A stretch of DNA of 64,000 nt, taken from Apostichopus japonicus. Lineage: Eukaryota; Echinodermata; Holothuroidea; Aspidochirotida; Stichopodidae. Below are positions 34,866 through 47,030 of this stretch, piece by piece; the first letter of the stretch is position 1, and every line of letters starts with the position of its first letter. Position numbers and translations under genes: made by a program. The stretch covers positions 2,482,501-2,546,500 of the forward strand of contig NC_092573.1 of NCBI RefSeq assembly GCF_037975245.1, read 5' to 3'. Below the pieces are notes generated by a model. It did not search any database. It saw only the letters and a program-made list of their open reading frames with translations, and was not told the origin of the DNA.

Positions 34866-37800
34866 TGCATGAGTGTGTCCTCCTTTCTCCTAACAAATGA
34901 CAATGAAAGCAATCTTTTCCCCTTCTGCTGGATTTAACAATCAATTTCTTGGTAGAATTATCCTTAATAATCCCTTGGGTTTTTTTTTTGGCCTGTTTTT
35001 CTTTCTTTTTTTTAAATGGAAGAATAAAGATCAAGGGATGTACTTAGACCTCAAAAAGTCCCTTTTCTCTTATAAGCTCAAAAGTTATGTGATGGTTGAT
35101 GATCCTGCACCACACAAAACAAGAGGAGGAGGTAGTTAACATTTTCATCAGAAGGGCCGGTAAGAAAGCAAATTGTTATGAGGAATCAAATCTCTTGCAG
35201 AATGTGGCAACTGATACACAGAATGTATCTGCATTGGGCGAAAAATAAGTGACGGCAAATGTTCAAATTTTGATTGTAATTTATAAAAGGGATCAAAGTA
35301 GCCCACGACACAAACATGCTTCGTAAACACTATTGAAAAGGGGTAAAATGTTGAGATGGGGAAAGATATTGAGAAGGCAACGGAGGGAGGGGGGTGGGGG
35401 GAGAGGAATTCGGCAAAGACTACAATGAGAGACCATCTGAGCTTTGTCAAGTTTGCTCCGATTTTGAACACTTTTTCCTTCTCAACCAATCTTGTGATCA
35501 ACATTTATCAATTTTGTGGTAGTAAAGATTTAACATTTTAATCTTTTGAGGTCTAGAAATAAATTACATTTAATTAACATAGTTCCCAAATGGCTCTCCG
35601 TTCCTTTTTTCCCCCTTCTATATCATAGCACGATATGTGCGGTTACAATATGTCACAGAAATACCCCCCCTCACCCCCTCCCCTGAACGTTGTGATGCAA
35701 GATGCTGAATAAGCAAATTTACAGACAAAGAGCAAGTTACAATCAGCCTGACACATACTAGTATTGTTGCAATCTCTCTCTCCACTCGCTCTTTTTCAAG
35801 AGAGGATGTAAGAAGAACATGATGGAGATGAAGTCTAACTAACAGCTGCTTCCAGGGGAGGCTGAAGAGGTCTTGTACAGCTTCCCTTATTCCCCCTGTC
35901 AGTATTGATTTGTGATCAATGTAATCCCGCTGAAATCCTATTCAAAGAAAAATAAACCACCATCACTCTTTGTCCCAGAACCAGACAAAAAAAAAGCCCT
36001 GCCATCAAAAAGTTGTACAACGGAGAGGTTTTTTTTCTGTTATCATTCCTGAGCAGTGTCTTTTCAATGCAAACAATTAGCCTTGTCATATGTTGGTCTT
36101 CTAGAAGATCTCACATGCCTGTAATCACTGTATGTCAGAAATTGTAACAGCTCCTCACCGACCGAGGAGCGTCTTCGTAGATCTTGGCAATTAGGACGCG
36201 GGGGCAATGTGACACGACTCGTTAAGCCACGAAAAACAAAAGACGAAGAGATAGCAGACTGGGCCTCCATTAACATCATGGTTTCACTCAAATAAAGATA
36301 AAAAAATTGTACAGCCTAGTTAATATTCAAATCTACAGTGGGCCCACGATAGGGAAGGATTGGCCTCATTTGTGTATTTCAAAAGGTAATTTAAAGAAGT
36401 TATGAATTTACTAAATATGTACATATGCATTTTGAAACCAAAACTTGACTATCTCAATCTCTTTTGTTTGTTTATAGGGTAGAAATGATCAACTAATAAA
36501 AAAATTACAATTAAGAATATACCATATAAGTACTTTCCCCCATTTCCAATTCACCCCCCTCCATTCCCTTCACCAAATGGGAATGTAATACAATAAATTT
36601 GGAAGCAATTTTGCAAAAAGAGATTATTTGTTGGTAGAGATGCTATTGCAATGGCATGCCCATAAAGTAGCATTGAGTCCATATACCACATATCATATCA
36701 CTATCAATAAGTACCTTAATTCTTACTCTACTAGGTGATTGCATTCCCATGTTACCTTTACTTCACACCCACCCACCCAACTTCCTCCCCCCTCCCTTCC
36801 ACCCTAACTTCTCAGTTTTCTATTTTTTTAAGCTTAAATATAACAATTGTGTTTCTAGATATTTCTCGTTCCGTTCGCAAGTGCGATGCCACTTACAATA
36901 CTCGATACAAAATGAAGCCAAACACGACGCCTTTAATCTCTGAAGCCCCTCCTTTTATCTCTAAGCTCCTCCCACACAGCCCCACTTTTTATGACACAGT
37001 ACAAAAAACCACATGGAGCAAAAAAAAAAAAAAAATGAAATCCCTCATTATTTAGAGCACTAACCGAGACAGCCAACAATTATCCTTTTTTTTTTTTCCT
37101 TCCCTCCATGTTTACCGAATCTTTGATTGCCGGGAATTCCTGTCACTCCAATCTCCTCATTCAGTACCTCTTTTTCCTCCTCAGTGCCCAACACAGGCCA
37201 CTGACTCCTTTCCAAAGAGGATTATGGGTACTCTATCAGTGAGGTTTTTCAAGTCCCTCCTGACACTGAGACTAATCGCCTTTAAGCCGGCTTGTGATTA
37301 AGATAAGAACGTTTGATGAAACTTTACCAAAAAAAACAACAAAAAGGGATACGAGGATGTGAGTGCTCAGGGTGAATACAAATTTAGAATGAAATTTTTC
37401 CTTTACATCATGTCTTCAAAGGAGTGTCACCACCTAGTATACACAGTCAGTGAAGAAGTAAACAGAAGTGTGCTAAACAATGCATGGTGCTGACAAATTG
37501 AAACATTTTGTTTGTTGCCTTTTCAGTCTTTTTTTTATATTTCTTGATATAAACATGGCGTCAAAAGTTTTTTTTTGATGTTCTGTGACTTCCAAATTCT
37601 TTTGCAGACATTATTAAGGAGGACTTATTAACCAACTGAATATCTCAGTGTCTTCAAATACTTTGCCCTGTGGGGGGGAGAGGGGAGAGAGGAGGGGGTT
37701 ACACTTCAGTATGACTGACAATTAGTTTAGGCTAAGTACATACATACAATTACTTTGAAAGTTAAGGGAGACAAAATGTTGTTATTACTGACAATCTAAA

Positions 37801-39321
37801 AACACCTATGCCCCCTTCACCCTTCCCCTCGTCGTCGAAAGGAAATGGGGATAAAGAAGAAGTAGGAGAATAGTTCAAAGGTTACGATTGCTACTAAAGG
37901 CGTAACCAAAGAGGTCAAGGAATTGGTAAAGACTTTATCAATTAAAGATCAGAGTTAATGACAAAATTCCTGCCCTGGCTTCTTTGACTCAATCAATCTG
38001 AAGTCAGGTAATCCACTTGTTACCACAACAAGCCTTATTTTGATCTTCAGGATAGGTGAGCTGCTTACCCCTAAAGGCAGCAGTCCATGGTTTAATACCA
38101 CAACAAAAGGGTGATGCTTGTATCAAAAGAGAGACTTCCCCTACTGATACCACTGATTTGGGTGAATACCTGCTTTGGATGAATACCTTTGTGGTCAGTA
38201 TTCTACAAAGTAATCAATCACTTTAAAGTTTTCATCCGTAATTCTTTCTTTTTGTTTGTCCTTCTCCTTTTTTTTTCTTTGCCAGTTTCTGTCTATGATT
38301 ATTTAACCAAAAGCTGGTTCAGACTTTGGCAAATCTTTGTGACAAAGAATATTGAAATGCTGGCTAGCCACATAATAGTAATACGAGCTTCACAGAAGAC
38401 AACTTGGAACAAACAGCAACATTTGTACAAAATTGGATTAAGCTACATTTGTGGTGACACAAGAAAGGGGCAAAAAAAAAATTGTGGTTTTCCTGGCAAT
38501 GCAATTCACTCTGAAGTGAGCAACTACTTAAATCCTAGTTCTCTATCTGATTATACAATCCCCATCAGCAAAAATTTACATCCAGGCAAGAAATCAAATC
38601 TAATACCGTATCAATGTGTTGTTGAGTTTAACAAACTCTGATCCAATTTGAAATTTAAGACGTCGAGGTGAACACCGACAATTGTCATAAAGTATTCTTC
38701 TGCATTTAAAAGACAGAAACTAAAAGAGAAACATAAAATAAGGAAGGGCAAAAGAAAGAAGAGGCAAAAAAAAATGCAAAAGAGAGAAAAGAAAACAAGG
38801 AAAAGAAGAAGAAGAAGATAGGATTTTTTTTTTACCTTCAGAGGTTTCATGGTATTGGCTGAAACATTGATGGCTTCGTTCTTAAATTGCTTGAAGCTAT
38901 TTTGGATGGTAGTGAATAATGGGTTTGTGCACCCTCTTTGACAGACTAATGTATACAAAGGAAGGTGATAGTTAATGAGAGGTGCATAATAAAATGAGAT
39001 ACTGAAAGCCAAAAAAAAGGGGGGGAGGGAAAAAAAAACCTCAAAGTACCTTGCATGATGGCTTAAGGGATGTTATCAAAATAAATACAGAGTTGCATTA
39101 TGAACTGAGTTGCATCATAATCATCAACCAGAGGATAACGATGGGAGGAACAGGAATTGAAGGAGGACGAGATGGAGGAGGAGCCTTATTAAGCAAGAAT
39201 TGGGGAATTTGATTCTGCTTCATGTATCAGGCCGAGTTGCACACACGACGACGACGACGGCATATCAAACAGGGAAGAGATTCTACATGCCAATTACAGA
39301 TATTTAACGAATGATGTATTG

Positions 39322-39835
39322 TAAAACAATCATAGAGAAAGATCAACTGAGATCGTGCGCTTCGTTAATGCTTGCTTGGCCACCAACTAGAGCAGCAATG
39401 CAGCTGAATCAATGATGCTCTTTCTCAAAGTACTGGTATATAACTGAACGTACACGCTTAAAGTATGTACCACTGGTGTTACCGTGCAAAACAATCATAA
39501 AGAAAAATCAACTGAGATCGTGCGCTGCGTTAACGCAGTGTAATATCTTTGCTTGGCCATGCACCGACTAGAGCAGCAATGCAGCTGACTCCCTGATGCT
39601 CTGTCTCAGTGTACTGGTATATAATTGAACGTACAAGATTAAAGTATGTACCACTGGTGTTACCGTGGCCATAGAGAAAGATCAACTGAGATCCTGCGCT
39701 GCGTTAAGGCAGTGTTATATTTGCTTGGCCACCAACTAGAGCAGCAATGCAGCTGACTCTCTGATGCTCTTTCTCAATATACTGGTATATAATTGAACGT
39801 ACAAGCTTAAAATATGTACCATCGGTGTTACTGTT
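39322..39835. repeat. Tandem triplication, unit about 165-174 bp, in intron 8
   Basis: Three consecutive copies each run from a (g)atcaactgagatc word (39341, 39506, 39680) through gcagcaatgcagctga and ctggtatataa to tatgtaccactggtgtta. Spacings of 165 and 174 bp reflect small indels, including an added caatcata segment in the first two copies. No open frame is conserved across copies. It lies just downstream of microexon 8 in the transcript. Confidence 0.9.
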
Positions 39836-40114
39836 CACCATCTGTTACGCAGTTATTCATCTTTAAGAGCGGCCGACGCCGAATCATACCAACAATTATA
39901 CTATTCTGATGTTATCAGAGAAAGTCATCGGAAGATACGCAGGCCACCAAAAATTCTATAAAGCAGAATAATCCCGACGTTTTGAGGAAGAAAAAGATCA
40001 CCAGGGCTGGACACTGTTTACCTTGAAACTCAAGAAGTCCCACACCCAGAGAATTGTGCAATAAAATTAGAGCAGGAAGGAAGGAAAAACAAAAAGAAAA
40101 ACAAAATAACTTAC

Positions 40115-40134
40115 CCTACTCTCTGATACTGATG
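40115..40134 (-). CDS. gro/TLE: Candidate groucho microexon 8 (20 nt)
   Basis: Exon 7 ends in phase 1 and exon 9 starts in phase 0, so an exon of length 3n+2 is required between them. Here a long pyrimidine tract ends in catcag, followed by 20 bases and a perfect gtaagt donor. Joined to exon 7 it reads ASVSESR (residues 171-177) and restores the frame exactly. Vertebrate TLE4 has a Ser/Glu/Arg-rich segment (RERESSAN) just before the matching NSVSPSE. Two further AGs, 6 and 12 bases in, are also in frame and would give VSESR or ESR. Protein likeness is too weak to be decisive, and another exon elsewhere in the 20-kb interval could be the real one. Confidence 0.5.
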
Positions 40135-41654
40135 CTGATGTCAAAGGTCACAGGAGAGAAAATAGAGAAAGGAAAGATAGTAAATATTTCTTACATTTTG
40201 ATTATCAGTACATAACGAGAAATATGAAAATGTCAGGCCCTCTTACTTTTACACAAGAAATATGATTAACGGAATTAATATAAGTGTTTTATGGCAGTGT
40301 AACATCTACTCGACAGTAATCATATCTCAGTGACATGAATATCACTCTCCTGAGCTATTTCACTGAAATGTGGAAATAAAACAAAAACAGTAATTTAATT
40401 TCTTGTTTATATCTCAGCATCGGCAAGAAGCTATCAAGATGGGCAGTTCGATCGACGTCGTGTTCCATTTTACTTGCTCTGTATTATTATTGTTTGAAAT
40501 TGTCGCCTCTGTGATGCCTCTAATTGTAAACATAAGGAATCGAGATGTCTCAAATATCTGGCAGTTTTCAAACTGATATACCTAAATCAACAATAACCTT
40601 TCACACATGTTTCTCTTTACTTTGAATAAACGTAAATAGTTAAGTGCTGTTTACAGCGGGCATTGTCAAAATCATTCTTTAACGCTCGTCTCTCATGGGC
40701 CTCTCTCAGACGGTCTCGATAACGCTTGCAGCAAAAGACCATCTCCATTGGTTTCACGAAAACCAAACAAATTGGCCCCCACATATCACTAACAGAAACA
40801 TTGACACCTTTTTTACGTAGTAAACTGGTCAAACTCTCGGATGAGTCTCCATGTTGATGAGTTTGTCCAGAAAGACAGAAAGAATAACAAATTTACCACT
40901 CAGAAGTGGAGGGGGTTGGGGGAGGGGGAATAGTGATTCAAAAGGCCTAGCTTTTGTGATAGAGAAATTGAAGTTTTTTTTAAAATATTCTTTGGTCTGA
41001 TCTGAGGTTGAGGAGCAATCACTATGACTTTCATTCATGAATGATAGGAAAAAAAGGTTCCGGAAAATGGAAGTGATGACTTAACTTTTGTTGAGAGAAT
41101 ACTTTAAATTACTTTGTTAGTGGAATCGTGCAGAACCACAGTAGAGGAGTATCCACAAATTTTATTTCTCACCCCAACCAATAAAGGTGTACACTTTGCT
41201 TCTAGGTTCATTCGACCACCGTAGATACACATTTTTGTGTGTTCATTACAATTGCAAAGACCATTTGAATAATGTTTGTTGTTCGCCTTTCTTATAAACC
41301 TGTTGTGGACCAACCAACCAACCTCATCTGGCAGGTAAAGGAATTAACACATCAACAAAGCCAATTTTGCTAACACTAAATACATTAACTTTTGCAGCAA
41401 ATTTTTCTTTTAAATTTTGATGTGACATGAGGTTACCATGACAATGAAACTTAATTATGTGAAATGTATATCTAAATCTAAAACATTTATCAGTTCCCCC
41501 AAAACCACTTCCTTCCTCACTAGCATAAGTGTACAAGTGATTTTGTAAACTGAGCAAATTGTTTCCCCGGGAGAAAGCACAGAAAAGGTTGTAATAACTG
41601 TATACATACCACAGTTATTTCCTAAACTGATCAAAGATTTCCCTAGGAAAGCCA

Positions 41655-41685
41655 AAATGGTTGGCCCAATTTTGGCCAACCATTT
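41655..41685. repeat. 12-bp stem hairpin in intron 7
   Basis: aaatggttggcc (41655-41666) and ggccaaccattt (41674-41685) are perfect inverted copies around a 7-base loop. It could be a structured RNA element or chance. No flanking duplication or second copy was noticed. Confidence 0.6.
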
Positions 41686-42280
41686 GAGTGTATGAATATA
41701 TCTCATTCTAAATATAGACGCACGCCTCTCTTCTTTCCCTAAGCAATTTTATTTCGTAACAACTGAATCCTGCATAGCAGGCCATTTCTCTCTCCCACAG
41801 AGCTTACGTAAATACAGGGAATCTTTTACAGGAACTGAACATGACTCAAATCATAACAAACCACATTTTGTCAAGCAGCACATTTCCACATCAGTCAGAA
41901 AATCTATCAACAGTGTCCAATGGTAGTTAAGGTTGGAATGTTCTTACACACAGACAACAGGTTAAAGTGATGTGATTGAAAACAATCTGGCTATGAAGAC
42001 AAGGGTACAAAAGTCTCTCATCAAAGTTTAAACTTGGTCATGACAGAGAGACCATTCCTGTTGTCACGAAGAGGCTACAATTACAAATGACATGATTCCA
42101 CAACCCTGGATCTATCAGTAATGCAGTCTTTATCTACTGTACCATTGGGACAATTTTCATCATCAATGTCCTAAGATTTTGTTCAGAAAATGTTGCCGTT
42201 TAACTCAAGATTTTGATATGACATGTCTAAAATGTCTGTGCAAATTTAAAACGGACGGACGATGCAAGGTAATGGTTGAG

Positions 42281-42322
42281 ATGATACCAGGGAGTTGTTC
42301 TATAACAACTCCCTGATGATAC
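42281..42322. mobile_element. Miniature palindrome CAGGGAGTTGTT/AACAACTCCCTG with 7-bp direct flanks
   Basis: The two arms, cagggagttgtt (42288-42299) and aacaactccctg (42304-42315), are perfect inverted copies around a 4-base loop. The heptamer atgatac directly abuts both ends (42281-42287 and 42316-42322). That is the shape of an inserted element with target-site duplication, but only 28 bases long. A related palindrome lies at 30612-30646. CAGGG ends resemble hAT-type terminal repeats, although hAT elements normally duplicate 8 bp, so the family is unresolved. Confidence 0.5.
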
Positions 42323-43206
42323 AAACACACACACTCACACACATAATGGAAGAATTTTCCTTCACGAACATCTGGCCACAAAAGCAAATAATAGCTTGAA
42401 ATTGTTTGCCTATAAATGTACATATTTATAACAGCAAACAGCAGATAATTAGACAAAAAAAAGGTTTAATATTCAACAACAAGTTAATGGTATACTGCTG
42501 TTTGACTATTTTTTCATGAAGACTTTCCTTTTTCCAAGAAATGCATTTAAGTCGATCAACCCGCTTGTCTTGTCGCTACTGAAAATTTACAATCCATTTT
42601 CCACTTGCCTGCCTTGTCCCTCGAGACGCTATTGCGATTTTCTGCTTGAAGTATTTCTTTGATCTTTCAAAAAGGGTACTTTTAAATAGAACCTTACATG
42701 CAATTAGTAATATGGATATCTGACAGGAAGGGCCTTGGCTTAAATTTAATGTGTTACTGACTTTGCAGAGGTTTCAAACATCTGCGGTGAAAAAATTTGC
42801 CTCCACCTTACGGTGCATACTAACCTGCACATGTAAGTTTACGTCCGTGCGAGAGGACTTTTTCAAGGCCGTCTTCGGAGGCACCGAACACTAAACCAAT
42901 CAAAATTTGCATCGCAACTGCACAATACCGAATACCATCATAATACATGGGATAAATATAATAGATAAATATATCTCTGAGTTTCCTACTAAGTTCCATA
43001 TTTGCGGTTGTTGAGAGAACATGGCACAAGGGACCGAATACTTGAAACATTCATATCTTTCTAAGTTACTACTGTGTCTGTCCTGCAAGTCATTTCTAAG
43101 ATAGTTCAAGTCGGTCGATTCCTATTTAACTGCGACAAACTTTTCTCATGCTCTATCCCTTTGCATATTACTTCCTTTCCAACCACCTGCAATGATCTTA
43201 ACTCAC

Positions 43207-43369
43207 CTTTGTCCTTCTCACTGTTGGCGTGAGAATGTGCGTTGATGACACTCGAGAGCTGAAGCAGACCAGATCCATGGCTACCTGAAGATGGCATGGC
43301 TAGATGCGGAGGTATCGGTATGGGAGGAGGATGGGCATTTGGGAATGGATGTTGCAATGCTTGCTGCCC
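43207..43369 (-). CDS. gro/TLE: groucho exon 7: GP region
   Basis: Acceptor gactgcag, 54 codons plus one base, donor gtgagt. It encodes GQQALQHPFPNAHPP at the start, a Pro-rich middle (PIPIPPHLAMPSS) and GLLQLSSVINAHSH before NSEKDK (residues 117-170). This matches the Gly/Pro-rich GP region, which in family members contacts the histone deacetylase Rpd3/HDAC1; compare human GLLALSSALSGQSH. The exon ends in phase 1, so it cannot splice directly to exon 9 (phase 0) without a frameshift. This is the key reason for proposing a small exon between them. A second AG six bases into the exon (GGGCAG) could act as an alternative acceptor, removing Gly-Gln. Confidence 0.95.
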
Positions 43370-46300
43370 CTGCAGTCGAGAAAATAAGGCCAAGATTACA
43401 ACATTATACGTTAAAATTAAATAGAATTCCAGGACGGGACAAGATCACGTAAAAAATTCATTCTGATTAAAAATTAAAACATAAAATGGAAAACACTTCT
43501 CAGCTGGGAGAAGGTGAAATTTAATGGAAGCAATGGTGGTTATATAATATAGTCTGCAGTGTCTTGTATTCTCAATGCGCTCCATGCAGACAAGCATGAT
43601 GATGATAAGATTTACATATAAATTGTTCAGAGAGCTACAATCAAGCAGTAACATTAATCCTGTCATTACATCAACAACACAATTTTAATATCCAGCTCAT
43701 GCTTCAAGAGAACTATCTGTGTCAGACGGTAATAACCTGAAAACATTGCTCGGAGGGAGACAAGTATGATGTGACATGAGGAAGAGGCATGTTTTGAGGG
43801 AAGATTTTCTAATAATGTAACGCGCAGCTCTTTGAGAAATACAGTAACTATTCAACCGTTAACCTCTTCTTTGAATACCCTCATTCATATATCTTTTGTC
43901 TCTAATATTTAACATTATCAGGCCTTCCTCCATCCACAGTATTAAATGTTATGAATTTTGCCTTTATGAAGTCAGATAATTTATTGCCTACTTTTAATAG
44001 TAATCTGAATATTTTCACGGATAAATTCTAAATATGTATTCATTCTGTGAGAAAAGTGTCAATGATAAAGACAGAAAACCTAATTTTAATAATTTTATCA
44101 TGTTTTTGGACGTCACACCAAAATGTCTCAGGACTGTTTGTGAAGTCATGTTTGCTGTTTTCTTCAATCGTCAACCAAGATTACTTAACATTTCCACTGT
44201 AAAGTCTGTAAATGGTGTGGAGAGGGGTTGTGGTGGAGAAATTTGAACGTTAACAAGATACCATCAAAAGTCTGTCTCCTCATCTGAGCAAGTCGCTGGT
44301 AAAAATATCCAACCACTTCTGTACAGATAGGCAATCAGTTTATGAACTCAAAAGTTAAGACTAGTTTATCAAAATGTCAAAACCATCACTTGGTTAAAAG
44401 TGCTCCTTGTACCCTGAGCAAACTGTTAGTAAGTAATCAAACCTCTGTCTGCAGTGTTTATCAGCCTACAGAGCTCTGCTATCTAGTTTTTGTTTGTTAA
44501 TACACAACTAAAGCTGTTACATGCAAACATCGTACAGGCTAGTCTACCCTAACACAATGAGCAGCTATGTAAATAAAACCCTCCCAAATCGCTAACCAGT
44601 TAAAATTGGTTTACTTATCAACGAGCAGTTTGGTGGAAGGGAAAGAGAGAGAGAAAAAATTACAGTACCAAAAGAAGATTAAACAAGCAGATTGCCAACA
44701 AAGCTAGTGTTGACTATGTCTAAAGTGAACCCTATTATAATTGGTAAACACATCTGGCACAATATACTGTAGCTATGGGTAGGTGTAGCACTCCCACAAT
44801 ATTTGCATTCTCCCTCCTTATACCTGGAATGAAACAATTAATTATGGCTGCTAACAGCATGGTTGAAGTCAATTATCTTTGTTTGACATATTCGGGCAAA
44901 GTGTGGAGTTACTAAAGTAACAGCTATAACTCAAAATATAAACTGCTACTGGGCAATTTCGCCATTTAATGATCTTGGCTGGTGGAATATATATAGCAGC
45001 CAAGCTGAAGTTTGTTGATTTTATTATTATCATTATTAAATGATGCCATAATAACTGAAAAATCTGCAGGGGGCAAGGGGAGAACCTGGTAACAGTTTTC
45101 AATGATTCCCAGCTGCATATTTGGTGTGGTAAATTGCGACCAGTCTTTAAAAACAGAACTCAGAGGTGTAGGAGTATCAAAGCAGTGTAAAGACCAAACA
45201 ATTCTTTGTTGTATCCTCATATGTAGTACTGTATCAAGGCAGATGTTTGTATTCAGTCAACACAGAGATTATTAAGATTGATCAAACTAAGAAACCTTCC
45301 AAGATGTGTTCATCAAATTAATTATTCATTAATTAATTATTAATTTCTTGACAAATGTGTAAATTAATGATTCTGCTTCAAAGATGACATTTCTTTCACC
45401 GAGACTTGCAGTAATAATCGTAATGTATGAAAAAGGTAAATGGCAACTTTTCGGGCATTGTCTGACATAAATAAGCAAATTTTAAATTTCCCCAAAAATT
45501 CTCGACACTTTTTTTAACCATTTTGGAAAAAACAATTGACCATCAAAGAATGAACCTCGTTGGTATGGGATTTAAATTACTGAATAGTATCCACATTTCT
45601 ATCAAGTTCCCACGCAAGATTGAGGATTCTGCCTTAAACACTGTCGGTGGTTGAGGGAATTATCATAGTAAAGATTTATATCCACATCAGAAATGGCACA
45701 ACTTTGCTGAAACAAAACCAAATTCCCAACCTGCTTATCACACAGACAGGCCTCAGCATTTGCACTCACCACATCGTTTTGCCTTCAGCCAGTGACAAAT
45801 TTCTGACTGTATCATATGACAAAGGGCTGGGATTAAGCGCAAAACGAGAGACGGCAGAGATGATGTAGCTACTATGTTGCAACTGACCCTGCTACTTGGC
45901 TATCGTTAGATGATCAATGATTTCATCTGGAATTTACCGACTGGAACCAACTCAATCATCGACCTGACTGAGTTGACGTATCGTATCTCCAGGCAGCGCA
46001 GGCTAACAAATCAAACTGTTCCGGGCTAACAAATCAAGCTGTTCATGTGTTGAGTCTCCTTGAGTGTCTTTATAAAGTATTGCACCCATGCTGACCCCCA
46101 CCCCCATCACTTCCCCTCCCACTTACAGTTATAAAAAAAAAATGAAATATACTCACTGAGAAATGTGGAAACGCCGACTGCTGCTGTAACACAAGTATAG
46201 AACTTGGTTTTAATTGGATTCAATTTTTCTAGTGCTTTGTTGAAAGTAATTTTTTTTTTAAATTGGGGGATGAGGGACTCATTGAAAAGGATGCAGATAG

Positions 46301-46955
46301 TCATTAAAAACAAAAGTTAATGGTTATCTGTACGTTTGAATGGAGAACATTTACTGCAAGTTTAGTCATATGTGATATATGATACCAACAAAATGCTCTT
46401 TTTGGAATAAGAAAAGAAAGATGAAATTTGAACTTATTAGGAAAGTGTAAACAGCTCAAAGGAGAGAGTGTGTTTGCTGGAATAAGAATTTAAACAATGA
46501 CCTAAGAACACTTTCTACTGACTCAGTTATGCATCACTAACTTTGAAGGCAATCTCCTCCAATCATTGCCTTGTTAGAATGTCAGAAATCATACCTAAGT
46601 TTATGTCACTCTTGAAGTACATTCATGTGAATGTGGAGGAATTGAAGAATGAGAAGGGGTGTGTGGGAGGGTGGGGGGAGATTTAATAAGTAGCTTCCTC
46701 AAAAGGTAAATTTTTGCCTTCTCGACTCTGGCCAGTAGAATGACACTTTCATTTCTGTATTACAGGAGGTGTAGTAGGATAAGGAGGGGGTGGGGGGGGG
46801 GGAAGAGTACAGGCAAAAAAAACTGAAACCTTCAGATCCCTTTGAAAATTTGTATCCAGTACCAGGACGACTGATTTCTTACTTTTCTGCACCCTCAGTA
46901 GTCAGTTAATTTATGTCTTAAGTAGTAACAAAAAAAAGAAGAAAATTTTACCCAC
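43370..46955 (-). other. Intron 6 of groucho (3.6 kb)
   Basis: AT-rich intron. C/G simple tracts occur at 46090-46120, 46660-46680 and 46790-46803. Phase 0 on both sides means that no further exon is required here. Nothing else was recognised. Confidence 0.7.
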
Positions 46956-47030
46956 CCCTATGATGGCATTAAGTTCTGTCATAGTAACCTGCTTAGCCCT
47001 CTCTACTGCACCCACCACACTCTGTTGATG
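46956..47030 (-). CDS. gro/TLE: groucho exon 6: end of Q domain
   Basis: Acceptor tttacag, 25 codons in phase 0, donor gtgggt. It encodes HQQSVVGAVERAKQ and VTMTELNAIIG (residues 92-116); human TLE1 has [25 protein letters not shown]. It completes the conserved tetramerisation domain. A second GT nine bases or fewer downstream (GG|gtaaaa) would give phase 1 and does not match exon 7, so the first donor is preferred. Confidence 0.96.

Larger units (their letters stand above)
22838..40114 (-). other. Intron 8 of groucho (17 kb)
   Basis: The largest gap in the gene. It contains the ~170-bp triple repeat (39322-39835), a G20 run (34846-34865), A28 and T23 tracts (27423-27450, 30748-30770), a CAA-rich microsatellite (26049-26125), TA repeats (32819-32890, 22855-22877), a CAGGG palindrome (30605-30653) and a degraded relative (24111-24136), and one member of a dispersed repeat (28355-28505). 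The 150-codon plus-strand frame at 38189-38641 has no recognisable family sequence. No transposase or reverse transcriptase was identified. Confidence 0.6.
40135..43206 (-). other. Intron 7 of groucho (3.1 kb, if microexon 8 is real)
   Basis: It contains a compact CAGGGAGTTGTT hairpin with 7-bp direct flanks (42281-42322) and a 12-bp stem hairpin at 41655-41685. The rest is AT-rich with no recognised gene. The minus-strand frame entering from exon 7 stays open to 43106. Confidence 0.55.

Noticed and set aside
36064-36291. Minus-strand frame over a less AT-rich patch (contains RRRSSVGEELLQF), considered as a missing exon between exons 7 and 9
   Set aside because: The possible donor gives phase 1, not the phase 0 needed at exon 9, the acceptor is poor, and there is no likeness to TLE.
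38189-38641. 150-codon plus-strand open frame in intron 8
   Set aside because: The longest non-repeat frame, but it has a low-complexity Phe/Leu-rich start, no recognisable family sequence, and intronic AT-rich composition.
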